Program-made: the position numbers and the translations under genes
Part shown: positions 1 through 9,572 of the stretch, piece by piece
Position numbering within the stretch: the stretch's first letter is position 1
Layout of the letters: each line of letters starts with the position of its first letter
Assembly: GCA_963776505.1 (NCBI GenBank)
Contig: CAVZNH010000071.1
Span: forward strand, 62,001-126,000
Direction of reading: 5' to 3'
Length of the DNA stretch: 64,000 nucleotides
Source: JAMXLO01 sp963776505
Lineage (GTDB): Bacteria > Pseudomonadota > Alphaproteobacteria > Acetobacterales > Acetobacteraceae
The notes under the pieces: model-generated
Seen by the model: the letters and a program-made list of their open reading frames with translations, nothing else
What the model was told of the DNA's origin: nothing
Databases searched by the model: none

Positions 1-696
1 GGCTCGAAGATGTGGATCACCAACGGGCCGGATGCCGATGTGCTGGTGGTCTATGCCAAGACCGATCCGCAGGCGGGGCCGCAAGGGATCACCGCGTTCC
101 TGATCGAGAAGGGTTTTTCCGGATTTTCCACCGCGCAGAAGCTGGACAAGCTCGGCATGCGCGGGTCGAACACCTGCGAGCTGGTGTTCGCCGATTGCGA
201 GGTGCCGGAGGACAACGTGCTGGGCCGCGTCAATGACGGCGTGCGCGTGCTGATGAGCGGGCTGGATTACGAGCGCGCGGTGCTGGCGGCCGGACCGCTG
301 GGAATCATGCAGGCCTGCATGGACGTGGTGGTGCCGTACGTGCACGAGCGGAAGCAGTTCGGCCAGGCGATCGGCGAGTTCCAGCTCATGCAGGGCAAGC
401 TCGCCGACATGTACACCACGATGAATGCCGCCAAGGCGTATGTGTATACGGTAGCGAAGTCGTGCGATCGCGGCGAGACGACGCGCAAGGATGCTGCGGG
501 CGCCATCCTCTATGCGGCGGAGAAGGCGACGTGGATGGCGCTCGAGGCGATCCAGTGTCTGGGCGGCAACGGCTACATCAACGACTACCCGACCGGACGG
601 CTGCTGCGCGACGCCAAGCTGTACGAGATCGGCGCCGGCACCAGCGAGATCCGCCGCATGCTGATCGGCCGCGAGCTGTTCCGCGAGACGACGTGA
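1..696 (+). CDS. ivd: Isovaleryl-CoA dehydrogenase, C-terminal part (5' end outside window)
   Basis: FAD-dependent acyl-CoA dehydrogenase that would oxidise isovaleryl-CoA to 3-methylcrotonyl-CoA in leucine degradation. The frame is open from base 1 (GSKMWITNGPDADVLVVYAK) and ends at TGA 696. What is visible is the middle beta-barrel domain and the complete C-terminal helical domain. KLGMRGSNTCELVF is typical of the isovaleryl-CoA dehydrogenase branch. YERAVLAAGPLGIM and QCLGGNGYINDYPTGRLLRDAK carry the usual catalytic-domain and FAD-contact sequence. Roughly the first 150 residues are missing at the contig edge. Immediately downstream are both methylcrotonoyl-CoA carboxylase subunits, which supports isovaleryl-CoA over other acyl-CoA substrates. 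A GC-rich hairpin repeat separates it from the next gene, so it may be only partly co-transcribed. Confidence 0.88.
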   Translation, partial: GSKMWITNGPDADVLVVYAKTDPQAGPQGITAFLIEKGFSGFSTAQKLDKLGMRGSNTCELVFADCEVPEDNVLGRVNDGVRVLMSGLDYERAVLAAGPLGIMQACMDVVVPYVHERKQFGQAIGEFQLMQGKLADMYTTMNAAKAYVYTVAKSCDRGETTRKDAAGAILYAAEKATWMALEAIQCLGGNGYINDYPTGRLLRDAKLYEIGAGTSEIRRMLIGRELFRETT

Positions 697-713
697 TGCG
701 CAGAGTGATCTCG

Positions 714-795
714 CCCGCCCTTGCGGGAGGGGTTGGGGAGGGCCACGCCCATTTCCCACAGCCCCCTCCCCCCAACCCCTCCCGCAAGGGGCGGG
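714..795. repeat. GC-rich inverted repeat between ivd and mccB
   Basis: A long imperfect palindrome. The left arm (714-742) reads CCCGCCCTTGCGGGAGGGG and continues through TTGGGG. The right arm (764-795) reads the reverse complement with a few extra C residues. The arms flank a ~20-nt loop. It fills the gap between ivd (stop 696) and the ATG of mccB (806). It could act as an mRNA hairpin or attenuator; no T-tract follows, so a classic rho-independent terminator is not supported. The form is that of a dispersed GC-rich palindromic repeat. Confidence 0.7.
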
Positions 796-805
796 GGAGT
801 AGCAT

Positions 806-2398
806 ATGACGCTACTCCGTTCCGACATCGATCCGCGCTCCGCCGAATTCGCTGCCAACGCCGCAGCGATGCGCGAACTGGTCGCAGATCTTCGCGCACG
901 CGTCGCCGAGGTTGGGCTGGGCGGCGGCGAAACCGCGCGCCAGCGCCATCTCGCGCGCAACAAGCTGCTGCCGCGCGACCGCGTCGCCGGACTGATCGAT
1001 CCTGGTTCGCCGTTTCTCGAACTGTCGCAGCTGGCGGCCTACGGCCTGTACGACAACGAGGTTCCGGCGGCCGGCATCGTGACCGGCATCGGCCGTGTCG
1101 CCGGCCGCGAATGCGTCGTCGTCGCCAACGACGCCACGGTGAAGGGCGGCACCTACTTTCCGATCACGGTGAAGAAGCACCTGCGCGCGCAGGAGATCGC
1201 GCTACAGAACCGGCTGCCCTGCATCTACCTGGTCGATTCCGGCGGCGCCTTCCTGCCGATGCAGGACGAGATCTTCCCCGACCGCGAGCATTTCGGCCGC
1301 ATCTTCTTCAACCAGGCAAACCTGTCCGCCGCGGGAATTCCGCAGATCGCATGCTGTGATGGGATCATGCACGGCCGGCGGCGCCTATGTGCCGGCGATG
1401 AGCGACGAAACAATCATCGTGCGCAAGCAAGGCACCATTTTCCTCGGCGGACCGCCACTGGTGCAGGCGGCGACCGGCGAGATCGTCAGCGCGGAAGATC
1501 TCGGCGGCGCCGATGTGCATGCCCGCACCTCGGGTGTGGTCGATCACTACGCACATGACGATCGGCATGCGCTTGGCACTGTGCCGGCGCATCGTGGCGG
1601 GGCTGAACCACATCAAGCGGCCGCAGGTCGCGCTGCGCGAGCCGCTGCCGCCTCGCTACGATCCCGCCGAACTGTATGGCGTGGTGCCGGCCGATCTGCG
1701 GGCGACGTACGATGCGCGGGAGGTGATCGCCCGCATCGTCGATGCCAGCGAGTTCGACGAGTTCAAGCGTCTGTATGGCACGACGCTGATCTGCGGCTTT
1801 GCCCATATTCACGGCTATCCGGTTGGTATTCTCGCCAACAACGGCATCCTGTTCTCCGAGTCCGCGCTGAAGGGCGCGCATTTCGTCGAGCTGTGCAGCC
1901 AGCGCGGCATTCCGCTGGTGTTCCTGCAGAACATCACCGGCTTCATGGTGGGCAGAAAATACGAGGCCGGCGGCATCGCCAAGGATGGCGCCAAGCTGGT
2001 CACCGCCGTCTCCACCACGTCGGTGCCGAAGCTCACCGTCATCATCGGCGGCAGCTATGGCGCCGGCAACTACGGCATGTGCGGCCGCGCCTACGAGCCG
2101 CGCTTTCTGTTCATGTGGCCGAACGCGCGCATCTCGGTGATGGGCGGCGAGCAGGCCGCCACCGTGCTGGCGCAGGTGCGCCGCAACAGGGACTGGAGCG
2201 CAGGACGAGGAGGAGGCGTTCAAGGCGCCGATCCGCGCGCAGTACGAACGGCAGGGCCATCCGTATTATGCCACCGCGCGATTGTGGGATGACGGCATCA
2301 TCGATCCGGCCGATACGCGCCGTGTGCTGGGTCTCGCGCTGTCGGCGGCATTGAATGCGCCCATTCCGCCGACGCGCTTCGGCGTGTTCCGGATGTGA
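806..2398 (+). CDS. mccB: Methylcrotonoyl-CoA carboxylase, carboxyltransferase (beta) subunit, frameshifted
   Basis: Carboxyltransferase subunit that moves CO2 from biotin to 3-methylcrotonyl-CoA. The product is about 530 residues, the normal length, but is spread over three frames. N-terminal part 806 to ~1352 (RDRVAGLIDPGSPFLELS, VDSGGAFLPMQDEIFPDR), then MGSCTAGGAYVPAMSDE in the next frame to ~1588, then the C-terminal carboxyltransferase domain (LQNITGFMVGRKYEAGGIAK, GGSYGAGNYGMCGRAYEPRF), then after ~2200 the first frame again, ending ..PTRFGVFRM at TGA 2396-2398. All three jumps behave as single extra bases; for example, removing one C at ~1588 restores GTVRRIVAGLNH. Three +1 errors that return to the original frame suggest sequencing artefacts, not decay. 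The neighbours ivd and mccA make methylcrotonyl-CoA the likely substrate. Propionyl- or geranyl-CoA carboxylase subunits are the alternatives. Confidence 0.85.
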
Positions 2399-2400
2399 CG

Positions 2401-4415
2401 ATGTTTCGCACTCTGCTGATCGCCAATCGCGGCGAGATCGCCTGCCGCATTGCCCGCACCGCGCGGCGCATGGGCATCGCAACGGTCGCCGTCTATTCAG
2501 CGGCCGATGCCGACTGCGCTGCATGTGAAGGCCGCCGATCGCGCCATCCAGATCGGACCGGCGGCTGCGCGCGACAGCTACCTCAACATCGGCCGCATCA
2601 TCGAAGCGGCGCGGCGCGGCGGTGCGGATGCGATTCATCCCGGCTATGGCTTTCTGTCGGAGAACCCGGAGTTCGCCGAAGCCTGCGCGAAGGCGGACAT
2701 CGTCTTCGTTGGTCCGCCGCCGTCGGCGATGCGCGCCATGGGCTCGAAATCGGCCGCCAAGTCACTGATGGAGCAATCGGGCGTGCCGCTGCTGCCTGGC
2801 TATCACGGCGAGCGGCAGGACGCCGCGTTTCTCGCCGATCAGGCAGCGCGCATCGGCTTCCCGCTGATGATCAAGGCGGTGTCCGGCGGCGGCGGCCGCG
2901 GCATGCGGATCGTGTCCCACGCCGACGAATTCGCCTCGGCCCTGGATTCGGCACGGCAGGAAGCGGCATCAGCTTTCGGCGACGACCGCGTGCTGCTGGA
3001 ACGCTATCTGAAGCACCCGCGGCACATCGAGGTGCAGGTGTTCGCCGATCAGCATGGCAATGCCATCCACCTGTTCGAGCGCGACTGTTCGGTGCAGCGC
3101 CGCCATCAGAAGGTGATCGAGGAGGCGCCCGCGCCCGGCCTCGATCATGCAAGCCGCGCCGCGATGGGGCGAGCCGCTGTTGCCGCTGCCCGGGCAGTCG
3201 GCTACGAAGGCGCGGGCACGGTGGAATTCGTCGCCAACGCCGACGGTTTCTTTTTCCTGGAGATGAACACCCGCCTGCAGGTCGAGCATCCTGTGACCGA
3301 GATGATCACCGGCTTCGATCTGGTGGAATGGCAATTGCGAGTCGCGGCAGGCGAGCCCCTGCCGGCCGCAGCAGGACGCGATCCGCATCGACGGCCATGC
3401 GATCGAGGTCCGTATATACGCCGAAGACCCGGAGCGCGATTTCGCGCCCTCCATCGGACGTCTGGCGCTGTTCCGCACACCGGAGCCATCCGCGAACGTG
3501 CGTGTGGATACCGGCTTCGCGACCGGCGACGTGGTCTCCGTCCACTACGACGCCATGCTGGCCAAGCTGATCTGCCATGGAGCCACGCGTGACGAAGCGC
3601 TGCGGACGCTGCGTCGTGCGCTCGCGGCAACCGACGTGGTCGGCGTCGCCAGCAACGTGGACCTGCTGGGTCGCATCGCGGCGCATCCGCAGTTTGTCGC
3701 CGGCGGCGTGGACACCGGTTTTATTGCGCGGCACGCTGATACGCTGCTGACGCCACAGCGCGAGCCATCGATCGAGGTGCTGGCTGCCGCCGCGCTGTGC
3801 GTGCTGACCGATGAAGCCGATGAGACATCGAAAGCCGCGGCGTCGAGCGCCGACCCACACTCGCCGTGGCACGCGCGCGACCACTGGTGGTTGAATGCCG
3901 CCTTCGAGCGCGAGCTGCCATTCATCGCGGGCGGAGCAGCGACGCCGGTCAGAGTGTCCCGCGACGGCCCCGACTGGTGGTTGAGCGTGGGCGATCGCCG
4001 CGTCACGGCCAAGGCAATGCGCGCGCCGGACGGCCGCATAGATATTGTGCTGGGTGATACGCGCGAACTCGTGTCCGTGGTGCGCGTTGCCGACGACATC
4101 ACTGTCCGCCGCAACGGCGAGACCTGGCGCCTTCAACTGCCAGATCCGATCGCCGCCGCAGCCGAGGAAGACGACGCCGGCGGCAGACTTGTTGCGCCGA
4201 TCCCGGGACAGGTCACGGAGGTCATGGCGCAGCCGGGGATGACGGTCTCGCGCGGCCAGATCATGGTCGTGCTGGAGGCCATGAAGACGGTGTTCCGCCT
4301 CACCGCGCCATCGGATGGCGTCGTCGCCACGGTTTCGTGCCAGGCCGGCGACAGCGTGGTCGAAGGCCAGCTTCTTGTCGGATTTGCAGAAGGCGACGCC
4401 CCGACACCGAAATGA
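2401..4415 (+). CDS. mccA: Methylcrotonoyl-CoA carboxylase, biotin carboxylase/biotin carrier (alpha) subunit, frameshifted
   Basis: Biotin-dependent subunit, about 670 residues. N-terminal biotin carboxylase domain begins MFRTLLIANRGEIACRIAR. The ATP-grasp part has the glycine loop KAVSGGGGRGMRIV, the active-site stretch FLEMNTRLQVEHPVTE and LLERYLKHPRHIEVQVF. The C-terminal biotinyl domain has the lysine in VVLEAMKTVFRLTAPSDG (the usual Met after Lys is Thr here). The frame shifts at ~2514 (one extra T in the DADALHVKAADRAIQ region) and at ~3371 (PLPxQQDAIRIDGHAIEVR region), both +1. Start is ATG 2401 just after the mccB stop; GTG 2395 overlapping that stop is an alternative. Tight spacing indicates an operon with mccB. 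Neither the 3-methylglutaconyl-CoA hydratase nor the HMG-CoA lyase of the pathway follows. Confidence 0.86.
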
Positions 4416-4519
4416 CAGGTGTTGCATCAATCGGTGCGACATGGTCACAGTGGGTCGCCTGGCGGGCGCAGCACCGTGGATCGGGCATTGGCTATCCCGT
4501 GAGAAGGACAGGAAATTCG

Positions 4520-5725
4520 ATGACTGGAAGGAAAGCGTATCTGGCCGCGGCGATGTTGGCCGTTGCTGTCACGACCGGCGCGATAGCCGCGGACACGCCA
4601 GGTGTCACCGCGACCGAGATCAAGATAGGCAACACGGTGCCGTACAGCGGCCCCGCGTCGTCGTACAGCGTACTCGGCAAGCTGGAGAGCGCCTTCTTCG
4701 GCATGGTGAACGAGCAGGGCGGCGTAGCGGGTCACAAGATCAACTACATCTCGCTGGATGATAACTACAGCCCGCCAAAGACGGTGGAGCAGATCCGCCG
4801 CCTGGTCGAGGAGGAGAAGGTCGCGTTCACCTTCGCGACCCTGGGCACGCCGACCAACAGCGCGATCGTGCACTACATGAACCAGAAGAAGGTGCCACAG
4901 CTTTTCGTCTCGACCGGCGCCGACAAGTGGGGCGACTACAAGCAGACGCCATGGACCATAGGCTGGCAGCCCAGCTATCGGACCGAGGCGCAGATCTACA
5001 CCAAGTACATTCTGCAGCAGAAGCCGAACGCGAAGCTCGCGATCCTGTATCAGAATGACGACTTCGGGAAGGATTACCCGAACGGCGTCAAGGACGTACT
5101 CGGCGACAAGTTCGGCAAGATGGTGGTGACGGCGAGCTACGAGACAACCGATCCGACGATCGACAGCCAGATCACTGCGCTGCAGTCGTCCGGCGCGGAT
5201 GTTCTGCTGGTGGCGGCGATCCCCAAATTCGCCGCGCAGGCGATCCGCAAGGTGCACGACCTCAACTGGAAGCCGATGTTCTTCATGTCCAACGTGTCGA
5301 TCTCGGTGGGCGCGGTCATGACCCCGGCCGGACCGGAGAACGGCGTTGGCATCCTCAGTGCCGCATATCTGAAGGACTCGTCCGATCCGACCTGGAAGGA
5401 CGATCCGGGCATGAACGAATGGCGCGCCTTCATGAACAAGTACATGCCGGGCGCCGACCAGACCGACGGCGGCTATATCGCGGCATACGGCCTCTGCAAG
5501 ACGATGCTGCAGGTGCTCCAGCAGGCGAATGGCGACTTTTCGCGGACCAACATCATGAACCAGGTGACCAGCCTGCATGATGTCGCGAATCCCGTGCTGC
5601 TGCCCGGCATCAAGATCAGCACAAGCCCGACCAATTACCACCCGATCACGGCGATGCAGCTCGAGAAGTGGGATGGCAAAACCTGGGTTCTGTTCGGCAA
5701 CGTGATCCAGGGCGCTGGATCCTGA
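4520..5725 (+). CDS. Branched-chain amino acid-type ABC transporter, periplasmic substrate-binding protein
   Basis: Intact 401-residue protein of the HAAT/LivJ-like binding-protein class (Peripla_BP_6). The ATG at 4520 gives a clear Sec signal peptide (MTGRKAYLAAAMLAVAVTTG, cleavage after AIA-A). In-frame sequence upstream back to 4337 lacks family character. The mature chain starts TPGVTATEIKIGNTVPYSG, then has LATLGTPTNSAI-type and LYQNDDFGKDY motifs of the two-lobed fold. Because it follows the leucine-degradation genes it may bind a branched-chain acid or amino acid. The family also binds aromatic acids, amides and urea, so the ligand is not determined. No permease genes adjoin it. The livGFHM set at 39-42.6 kb has no adjacent binding protein and could be its partner. 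Confidence 0.85.
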   Translation: MTGRKAYLAAAMLAVAVTTGAIAADTPGVTATEIKIGNTVPYSGPASSYSVLGKLESAFFGMVNEQGGVAGHKINYISLDDNYSPPKTVEQIRRLVEEEKVAFTFATLGTPTNSAIVHYMNQKKVPQLFVSTGADKWGDYKQTPWTIGWQPSYRTEAQIYTKYILQQKPNAKLAILYQNDDFGKDYPNGVKDVLGDKFGKMVVTASYETTDPTIDSQITALQSSGADVLLVAAIPKFAAQAIRKVHDLNWKPMFFMSNVSISVGAVMTPAGPENGVGILSAAYLKDSSDPTWKDDPGMNEWRAFMNKYMPGADQTDGGYIAAYGLCKTMLQVLQQANGDFSRTNIMNQVTSLHDVANPVLLPGIKISTSPTNYHPITAMQLEKWDGKTWVLFGNVIQGAGS

Positions 5726-5735
5726 CTTAGGCCTG

Positions 5736-5769
5736 GCGATGTCGGGGATGATTGCGTCCCCGACATCGC
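5736..5769. terminator. Perfect 13-bp stem-loop downstream of the binding-protein gene
   Basis: Arms GCGATGTCGGGGA (5736-5748) and TCCCCGACATCGC (5757-5769) are perfectly complementary around an 8-nt loop, 11 bases after the stop at 5725. There is no T-run, so it may serve as a transcript-stabilising or factor-assisted terminator hairpin. It separates the leucine genes from the sugar-acid genes. Confidence 0.6.
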
Positions 5770-5831
5770 GGCGTTGACACCCACCGACCTGCCGCACAGT
5801 CTCCGCCGCGCCCGCAGCAGGAGGTACGGCC

Positions 5832-7622
5832 ATGGCTGCAGATGACGGCAACGGGAGGCGGTTACGCTCCCGCCGCTGGTTCGACGACCCCGCCGATCCA
5901 GCGATGACGGCGCTCTATCTCGAGCGCTACATGAATTACGGCATCACGCCGGACGAACTGCGGGGCGGCAAGCCGATCATCGGCATCGCACAAACCGGTT
6001 CCGACCTGTCGCCGTGCAACCGGCATCACATCGAATTGGCGAGCCGGGTGCGTGACGGTATCCGTGCGGCCGGCGGCGTGCCGCTGGAGTTTCCGATGCA
6101 TCCGATCCAGGAGACCGGCAAGCGGCCGACCGCGGCGCTTGATCGCAACCTCGCCTATCTGTCGCTGGTCGAAATACTGCATGGCTATCCGATCGATGGC
6201 GTGGTGCTGACCACGGGCTGCGACAAGACGACGCCCGCCTGCCTGATGGGCGCGGCGACGGTGAACATACCGGCGATCGTGCTGTCGGGCGGTCCGATGC
6301 TGGATGGCTGGTGGCAAGGGCGCCTGTCTGGCTCCGGCACAATCATCTGGGAAGCCCGCAAGCTGTTTGCCGAGGGCAAGATCGGCTACGACGAATTCAT
6401 GCAGATGGTGTCCTCGTCGGCACCGTCGGTCGGCCATTGCAACACGATGGGCACGGCGACGTCGATGAACTCGCTGGCCGAGACGCTGGGCATGTCGCTG
6501 CCTGGCTGTGCGGCGATCCCTGCGCCGTATCGCGAGCGCGGCTGGATGGCGTATGAAACCGGCAGACGCATCGTCGGCATGGTGCAGGAGAACCTGCGAC
6601 CGTCCGACATCATGACGAAGCAGGCGTTCGAGAACGCCGTGGTGGCTGCTGCCGCGCTCGGTGCGTCATCCAACTGCCCGATCCACATGGTGGCGATCGC
6701 TCGCCACATGGGCGTGGAGCATGCGCTCGACGATTGGCAGCGCCTCGGGCCCGACATTCCGCTGCTGGTGGATCTGCAGCCGGCTGGCCGATTCCTGGGT
6801 GAGAAGTTTCACCGGGCCGGCGGCGTGCCCGCGGTACTGAAGGAACTGCTGGCGGCTGGCAGGCTGCATGGTGACGCGATGACCGTCACGGGCAAGACGC
6901 TCGCCGAGAATCTGCGCGACGTGCCGGACGGCGATCGCGAGGTGATCCGCTCCTACGGCAAGCCGATGAAGGAAGCGGCCGGCTATGTCGTGATGTCGGG
7001 CAACCTGTTCGACAGCGCGGTAATGAAGATCAGCGTTATCGACCAGGATTTCCGCAAGCGCTTTCTGTCGCATCCAGAGCGGCCGAATGTGTTCGAAGGC
7101 AAGGCGATCGTGTTCGAGGGGCCGGAGGATTATCATCACCGCATCGAGGATCCCGACCTTGGCGTGGAAGAGCAGTCAGTGCTGATCATCCGCAACTGCG
7201 GTCCGGTCGGCTATCCCGGCAGTGCAGAGGTGGTGAACATGCAGCCGCCGGCTTCGCTGCTGAAGCGCGGCGTCACGACGCTGCCGACGATGGGCGACGG
7301 ACGGCAATCGGGCACGTCTGGCTCGCCTTCGATCCTGAACGTGTCGCCCGAGGCGGCGGTGGGTGGTGGATTGGCATTGCTGAAGACCGGCGATCGCATT
7401 CGCATCGATCTCAACAGCCGCAAGGTGGATGTGCTGTTGCCTCCGGGCGAACTGGAGGCGCGCCGCGCTGCATGGAAGCCGCCGAAGCTCAGGCACATGA
7501 CGCCGTGGGAAGAGATCTATCGCTCGATGGTCGGTCAGCTCGGCACCGGCGCGTGCCTCGAGCCGGCGACGCTGTATCTCAATGTGATAGAGACGCGCGG
7601 CGAGTCCCGCAACAACCACTGA
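5832..7622 (+). CDS. IlvD/Edd family dehydratase (sugar-acid dehydratase)
   Basis: Intact 596-residue dehydratase of the dihydroxy-acid/phosphogluconate dehydratase family. It removes water from a 2,3-dihydroxy acid using an iron-sulfur cluster. Expected cluster cysteines are present: Cys62 (DLSPCNRHH), Cys130 (TTGCDKTTPAC) and Cys203 (SVGHCNTMGTATSMNS). C-terminal family blocks are RNCGPVGYPGSAEVVNMQPP and DGRQSGTSGSPSILNVSPEA. ATG 5832 has a strong GGAGG a few bases upstream. Length and the extended N-terminus fit the pentonate/hexonate (arabinonate, fuconate type) branch better than IlvD of isoleucine-valine synthesis. Downstream come an LLM oxidoreductase, an SDR and an FAH-family protein. 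Dehydratase, SDR and FAH together resemble the non-phosphorylating L-fuconate/L-rhamnonate routes. The sugar acid is inferred. Confidence 0.82.
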   Translation: MAADDGNGRRLRSRRWFDDPADPAMTALYLERYMNYGITPDELRGGKPIIGIAQTGSDLSPCNRHHIELASRVRDGIRAAGGVPLEFPMHPIQETGKRPTAALDRNLAYLSLVEILHGYPIDGVVLTTGCDKTTPACLMGAATVNIPAIVLSGGPMLDGWWQGRLSGSGTIIWEARKLFAEGKIGYDEFMQMVSSSAPSVGHCNTMGTATSMNSLAETLGMSLPGCAAIPAPYRERGWMAYETGRRIVGMVQENLRPSDIMTKQAFENAVVAAAALGASSNCPIHMVAIARHMGVEHALDDWQRLGPDIPLLVDLQPAGRFLGEKFHRAGGVPAVLKELLAAGRLHGDAMTVTGKTLAENLRDVPDGDREVIRSYGKPMKEAAGYVVMSGNLFDSAVMKISVIDQDFRKRFLSHPERPNVFEGKAIVFEGPEDYHHRIEDPDLGVEEQSVLIIRNCGPVGYPGSAEVVNMQPPASLLKRGVTTLPTMGDGRQSGTSGSPSILNVSPEAAVGGGLALLKTGDRIRIDLNSRKVDVLLPPGELEARRAAWKPPKLRHMTPWEEIYRSMVGQLGTGACLEPATLYLNVIETRGESRNNH

Positions 7623-7624
7623 AC

Positions 7625-7693
7625 CGACGAAGCAATCTCCATCGTGCGTATTCCCGATGGGGATTGCCTCGTCGCTTCGCTTCGCGCAACGAC
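7625..7693. repeat. REP-like palindromic element, reverse orientation
   Basis: Twenty-base arms CGACGAAGCAATCTCCATCG (7625-7644) and CGATGGGGATTGCCTCGTCG (7655-7674) pair at 18 of 20 positions around a 10-nt loop. The following bases to 7693 extend it to a reverse-complemented copy of the element also present at 33386-33455 and 63213-63252 (core GCGAAGCGACGAAGCAATCC). It lies between the dehydratase stop (7622) and the next gene's ribosome-binding site. Confidence 0.8.
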
Positions 7694-7706
7694 AAGGGAG
7701 CGCACC

Positions 7707-8777
7707 ATGCAGTTCGGCATCGCCATCCCCACCGCCGCCAACTCGTGGCGCCTGGTGCGTCGCGCCGAGGAACTCGGCTTTTCCCACGCCTGGTTCTTCG
7801 ACACGCAGATGCTGAGCGCCGATCCGTTCGTCGCCATGGCGGCCGCGGCAATGAAGACGACGCGCATCACACTCGGCACCGGCGTGCTGATCCCTTCCAA
7901 CCGCATCGCGCCGGTCGCTGCCAACGCGTTGGCCTCGCTGAACAAGCTGGCGCCGGGACGCATCGCTTTCGGCATCAGCACCGGCTTCACCGGCCGCCGC
8001 ACAATGGGTCTCGGCGCCGTGAAGCTCGCCGACATGGAGGAATACATCCGGATCATCCAGGCCCTGTTGCGCGGCGAGACCGTCGAGATGGAGCTTGAAG
8101 GCAGGCGCCGGCCGATCCGCATGCTCAATCCCGAGCTTGGCCTCATCAACATGCAGGATCCCATCCCGCTGTTCATTGCCGCCTCTGGCCCGCGGGCGCG
8201 CAAGCTTACCGCGAAGCTCGGAGCCAACTGGATCGACAATGTTGCCGATGTCGAGCGTGGCACAGCAACGCTGGAGCAGATGCGCGCGGCCTGGCAGGAG
8301 GCCGGCCGACCGCGCGACGACCTGCGGGCGATCGCCTGGATCGGCGGCGCGGTGCTGGAGGAAGGCGAGCCGGTCGACGGCCCACGCGGCATGGCGCTCG
8401 CCGCGCCGCGTGCGGCAATGCTGCTGCATCGAGCGGCGGATACGGCATTGGCCGGCCACCCCACCCCATTGGCGATGCGGCCGGAATTCGCGCCGTCGGT
8501 CGAGGCCTATGTCGCGCATGCGCGCAACTTCAAGCCGGCCGACGCCTATTATCTGTCCAACCATCGCGGCCATCTCATGTTCGTCCGTCCCGACGAACGC
8601 CCCTTCATCACCGCCGAGATGATCCGGCAGACATCGTTCATCGGCACGGCGGCCGATCTGACGCAGCGCGTCGCGGCGCTGGCCGATGCTGGATTCAATC
8701 AGGTCGTGTTCTCGATCCCGCCCGGGCAGGAACACGCGATCGAGGACTGGGGACGCGTTCGCCGGGCCTTCCGCTGA
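7707..8777 (+). CDS. LLM-class (luciferase-like) flavin-dependent oxidoreductase
   Basis: Intact 356-residue TIM-barrel oxidoreductase of the luciferase-like monooxygenase class, expected to use FMNH2 or F420. It starts MQFGIAIPTAANSWRLVRRA with AAAAMKTTRITLGTGVLIPS and PLFIAASGPRARKLTAKLGA, typical of the family. ATG 7707 follows AAGGGAG. Upstream in-frame codons lie inside the REP-like repeat and are unlikely to be coding. It sits between the dehydratase and the SDR/FAH genes, 84 bp from the former and 30 bp from the latter. That suggests a shared transcript, although no flavin step is known in the canonical fuconate/rhamnonate pathway. Function is unassigned. Confidence 0.78.
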   Translation: MQFGIAIPTAANSWRLVRRAEELGFSHAWFFDTQMLSADPFVAMAAAAMKTTRITLGTGVLIPSNRIAPVAANALASLNKLAPGRIAFGISTGFTGRRTMGLGAVKLADMEEYIRIIQALLRGETVEMELEGRRRPIRMLNPELGLINMQDPIPLFIAASGPRARKLTAKLGANWIDNVADVERGTATLEQMRAAWQEAGRPRDDLRAIAWIGGAVLEEGEPVDGPRGMALAAPRAAMLLHRAADTALAGHPTPLAMRPEFAPSVEAYVAHARNFKPADAYYLSNHRGHLMFVRPDERPFITAEMIRQTSFIGTAADLTQRVAALADAGFNQVVFSIPPGQEHAIEDWGRVRRAFR

Positions 8778-8807
8778 CAGTCGGAAACCTCGTATCGGAG
8801 GCATACC

Positions 8808-9558
8808 ATGCCTGGACAGCTTGCCAACAAGACCGCCTTCGTCACGGCCGCCGGTCAGGGCATCGGGCGCGCCACCGCGCTCGCCTTTGCCGCCGCTGGC
8901 GCGCGCGTGATCGCGACCGACATCGACGCCGCGAAGGTCCAGGCGATCGCGTCGGACAGCATCCGCACAGCCAGGCCTCGACGTGCTGCGCGCGGACGAC
9001 ATTGCCCGCGCCGCGCGCGACGCCGGCACGATCGATATCCTGTTCAACTGTGCCGGCTTTGTGCACCAGGGCACGCTGCTGGAGGCGACCGACGATGAAT
9101 GGAATTTGGCGTTCGAACTGAATGTGCATTCGATGTTCCGCACGATGCAGGCGTTTGTGCCGGGAATGATGGCGCGCGGGAGTGGTGTGATCCTGAACAT
9201 GGCGTCGGTTGCGAGCAGCCTGAAGGGCGTGCCGAACCGCTTCATCTACAGCGCCACCAAGGCGGCGGTGATCGGCATGACCAAGTCGGTGGCGACCGAC
9301 TACATAAAGCATGGCATACGCTGCAACTGCCTTTGCCCCGGCACGGTGCTGACGCCAAGCCTGGAAGAGCGCATCGAGGCAAACGCGGCGCAGGCGGGTT
9401 CGGTTCAGGCGGCGCACCAGGCGTTCGTCGATCGTCAACCGATGGGCCGGCTTGGCACGCCGGACGAGATCGCCGCGCTCGCCGTGTATCTCGCGTCGGA
9501 TGCCGCGCAATTCATCACTGGCCAGGCCGTCGTGATCGATGGCGGGCTCACGCTGTAG
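8808..9558 (+). CDS. Short-chain dehydrogenase/reductase (2-keto-3-deoxy sugar-acid dehydrogenase-like), frameshifted
   Basis: NAD(P)-dependent SDR of about 250 residues. The Rossmann motif is TAAGQGIGRATALAFAAAGA, with NCAGFVHQGTLLEATDDEW, the catalytic Ser region MASVASSLKG and Tyr-x3-Lys in YSATKAAVIG. The C-terminal end is GQAVVIDGGLTL. The N-terminal frame runs from ATG 8808 to ~8972 and continues one base on (LDVLRADDIARAARDAGTID), a +1 break. The family pattern resembles the BDH2/2-keto-3-deoxy-L-fuconate dehydrogenase group. In that pathway the enzyme oxidises the dehydratase product before an FAH-type hydrolase cleaves it, matching the gene order here. Substrate is inferred. Confidence 0.8.
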
Positions 9559-9572
9559 GAGAGGATAGAAAA

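Noticed and set aside
5736..5769. Considered calling a rho-independent terminator with high confidence
   Set aside because: Perfect stem but no T-run follows, so the call is kept as a stem-loop with moderate confidence.
4445..5851. Long open frame on the minus strand over the binding-protein gene (468 codons)
   Set aside because: Antisense to an intact signal-peptide-bearing protein of a known family; the minus-strand translation is His/Arg/Gly-rich with no domain. It is a GC-bias shadow.
7176..9245. 689-codon minus-strand open frame across the dehydratase, LLM and SDR genes
   Set aside because: Antisense to three genes with clear families; composition is typical of GC-rich shadow frames and no motif is found.
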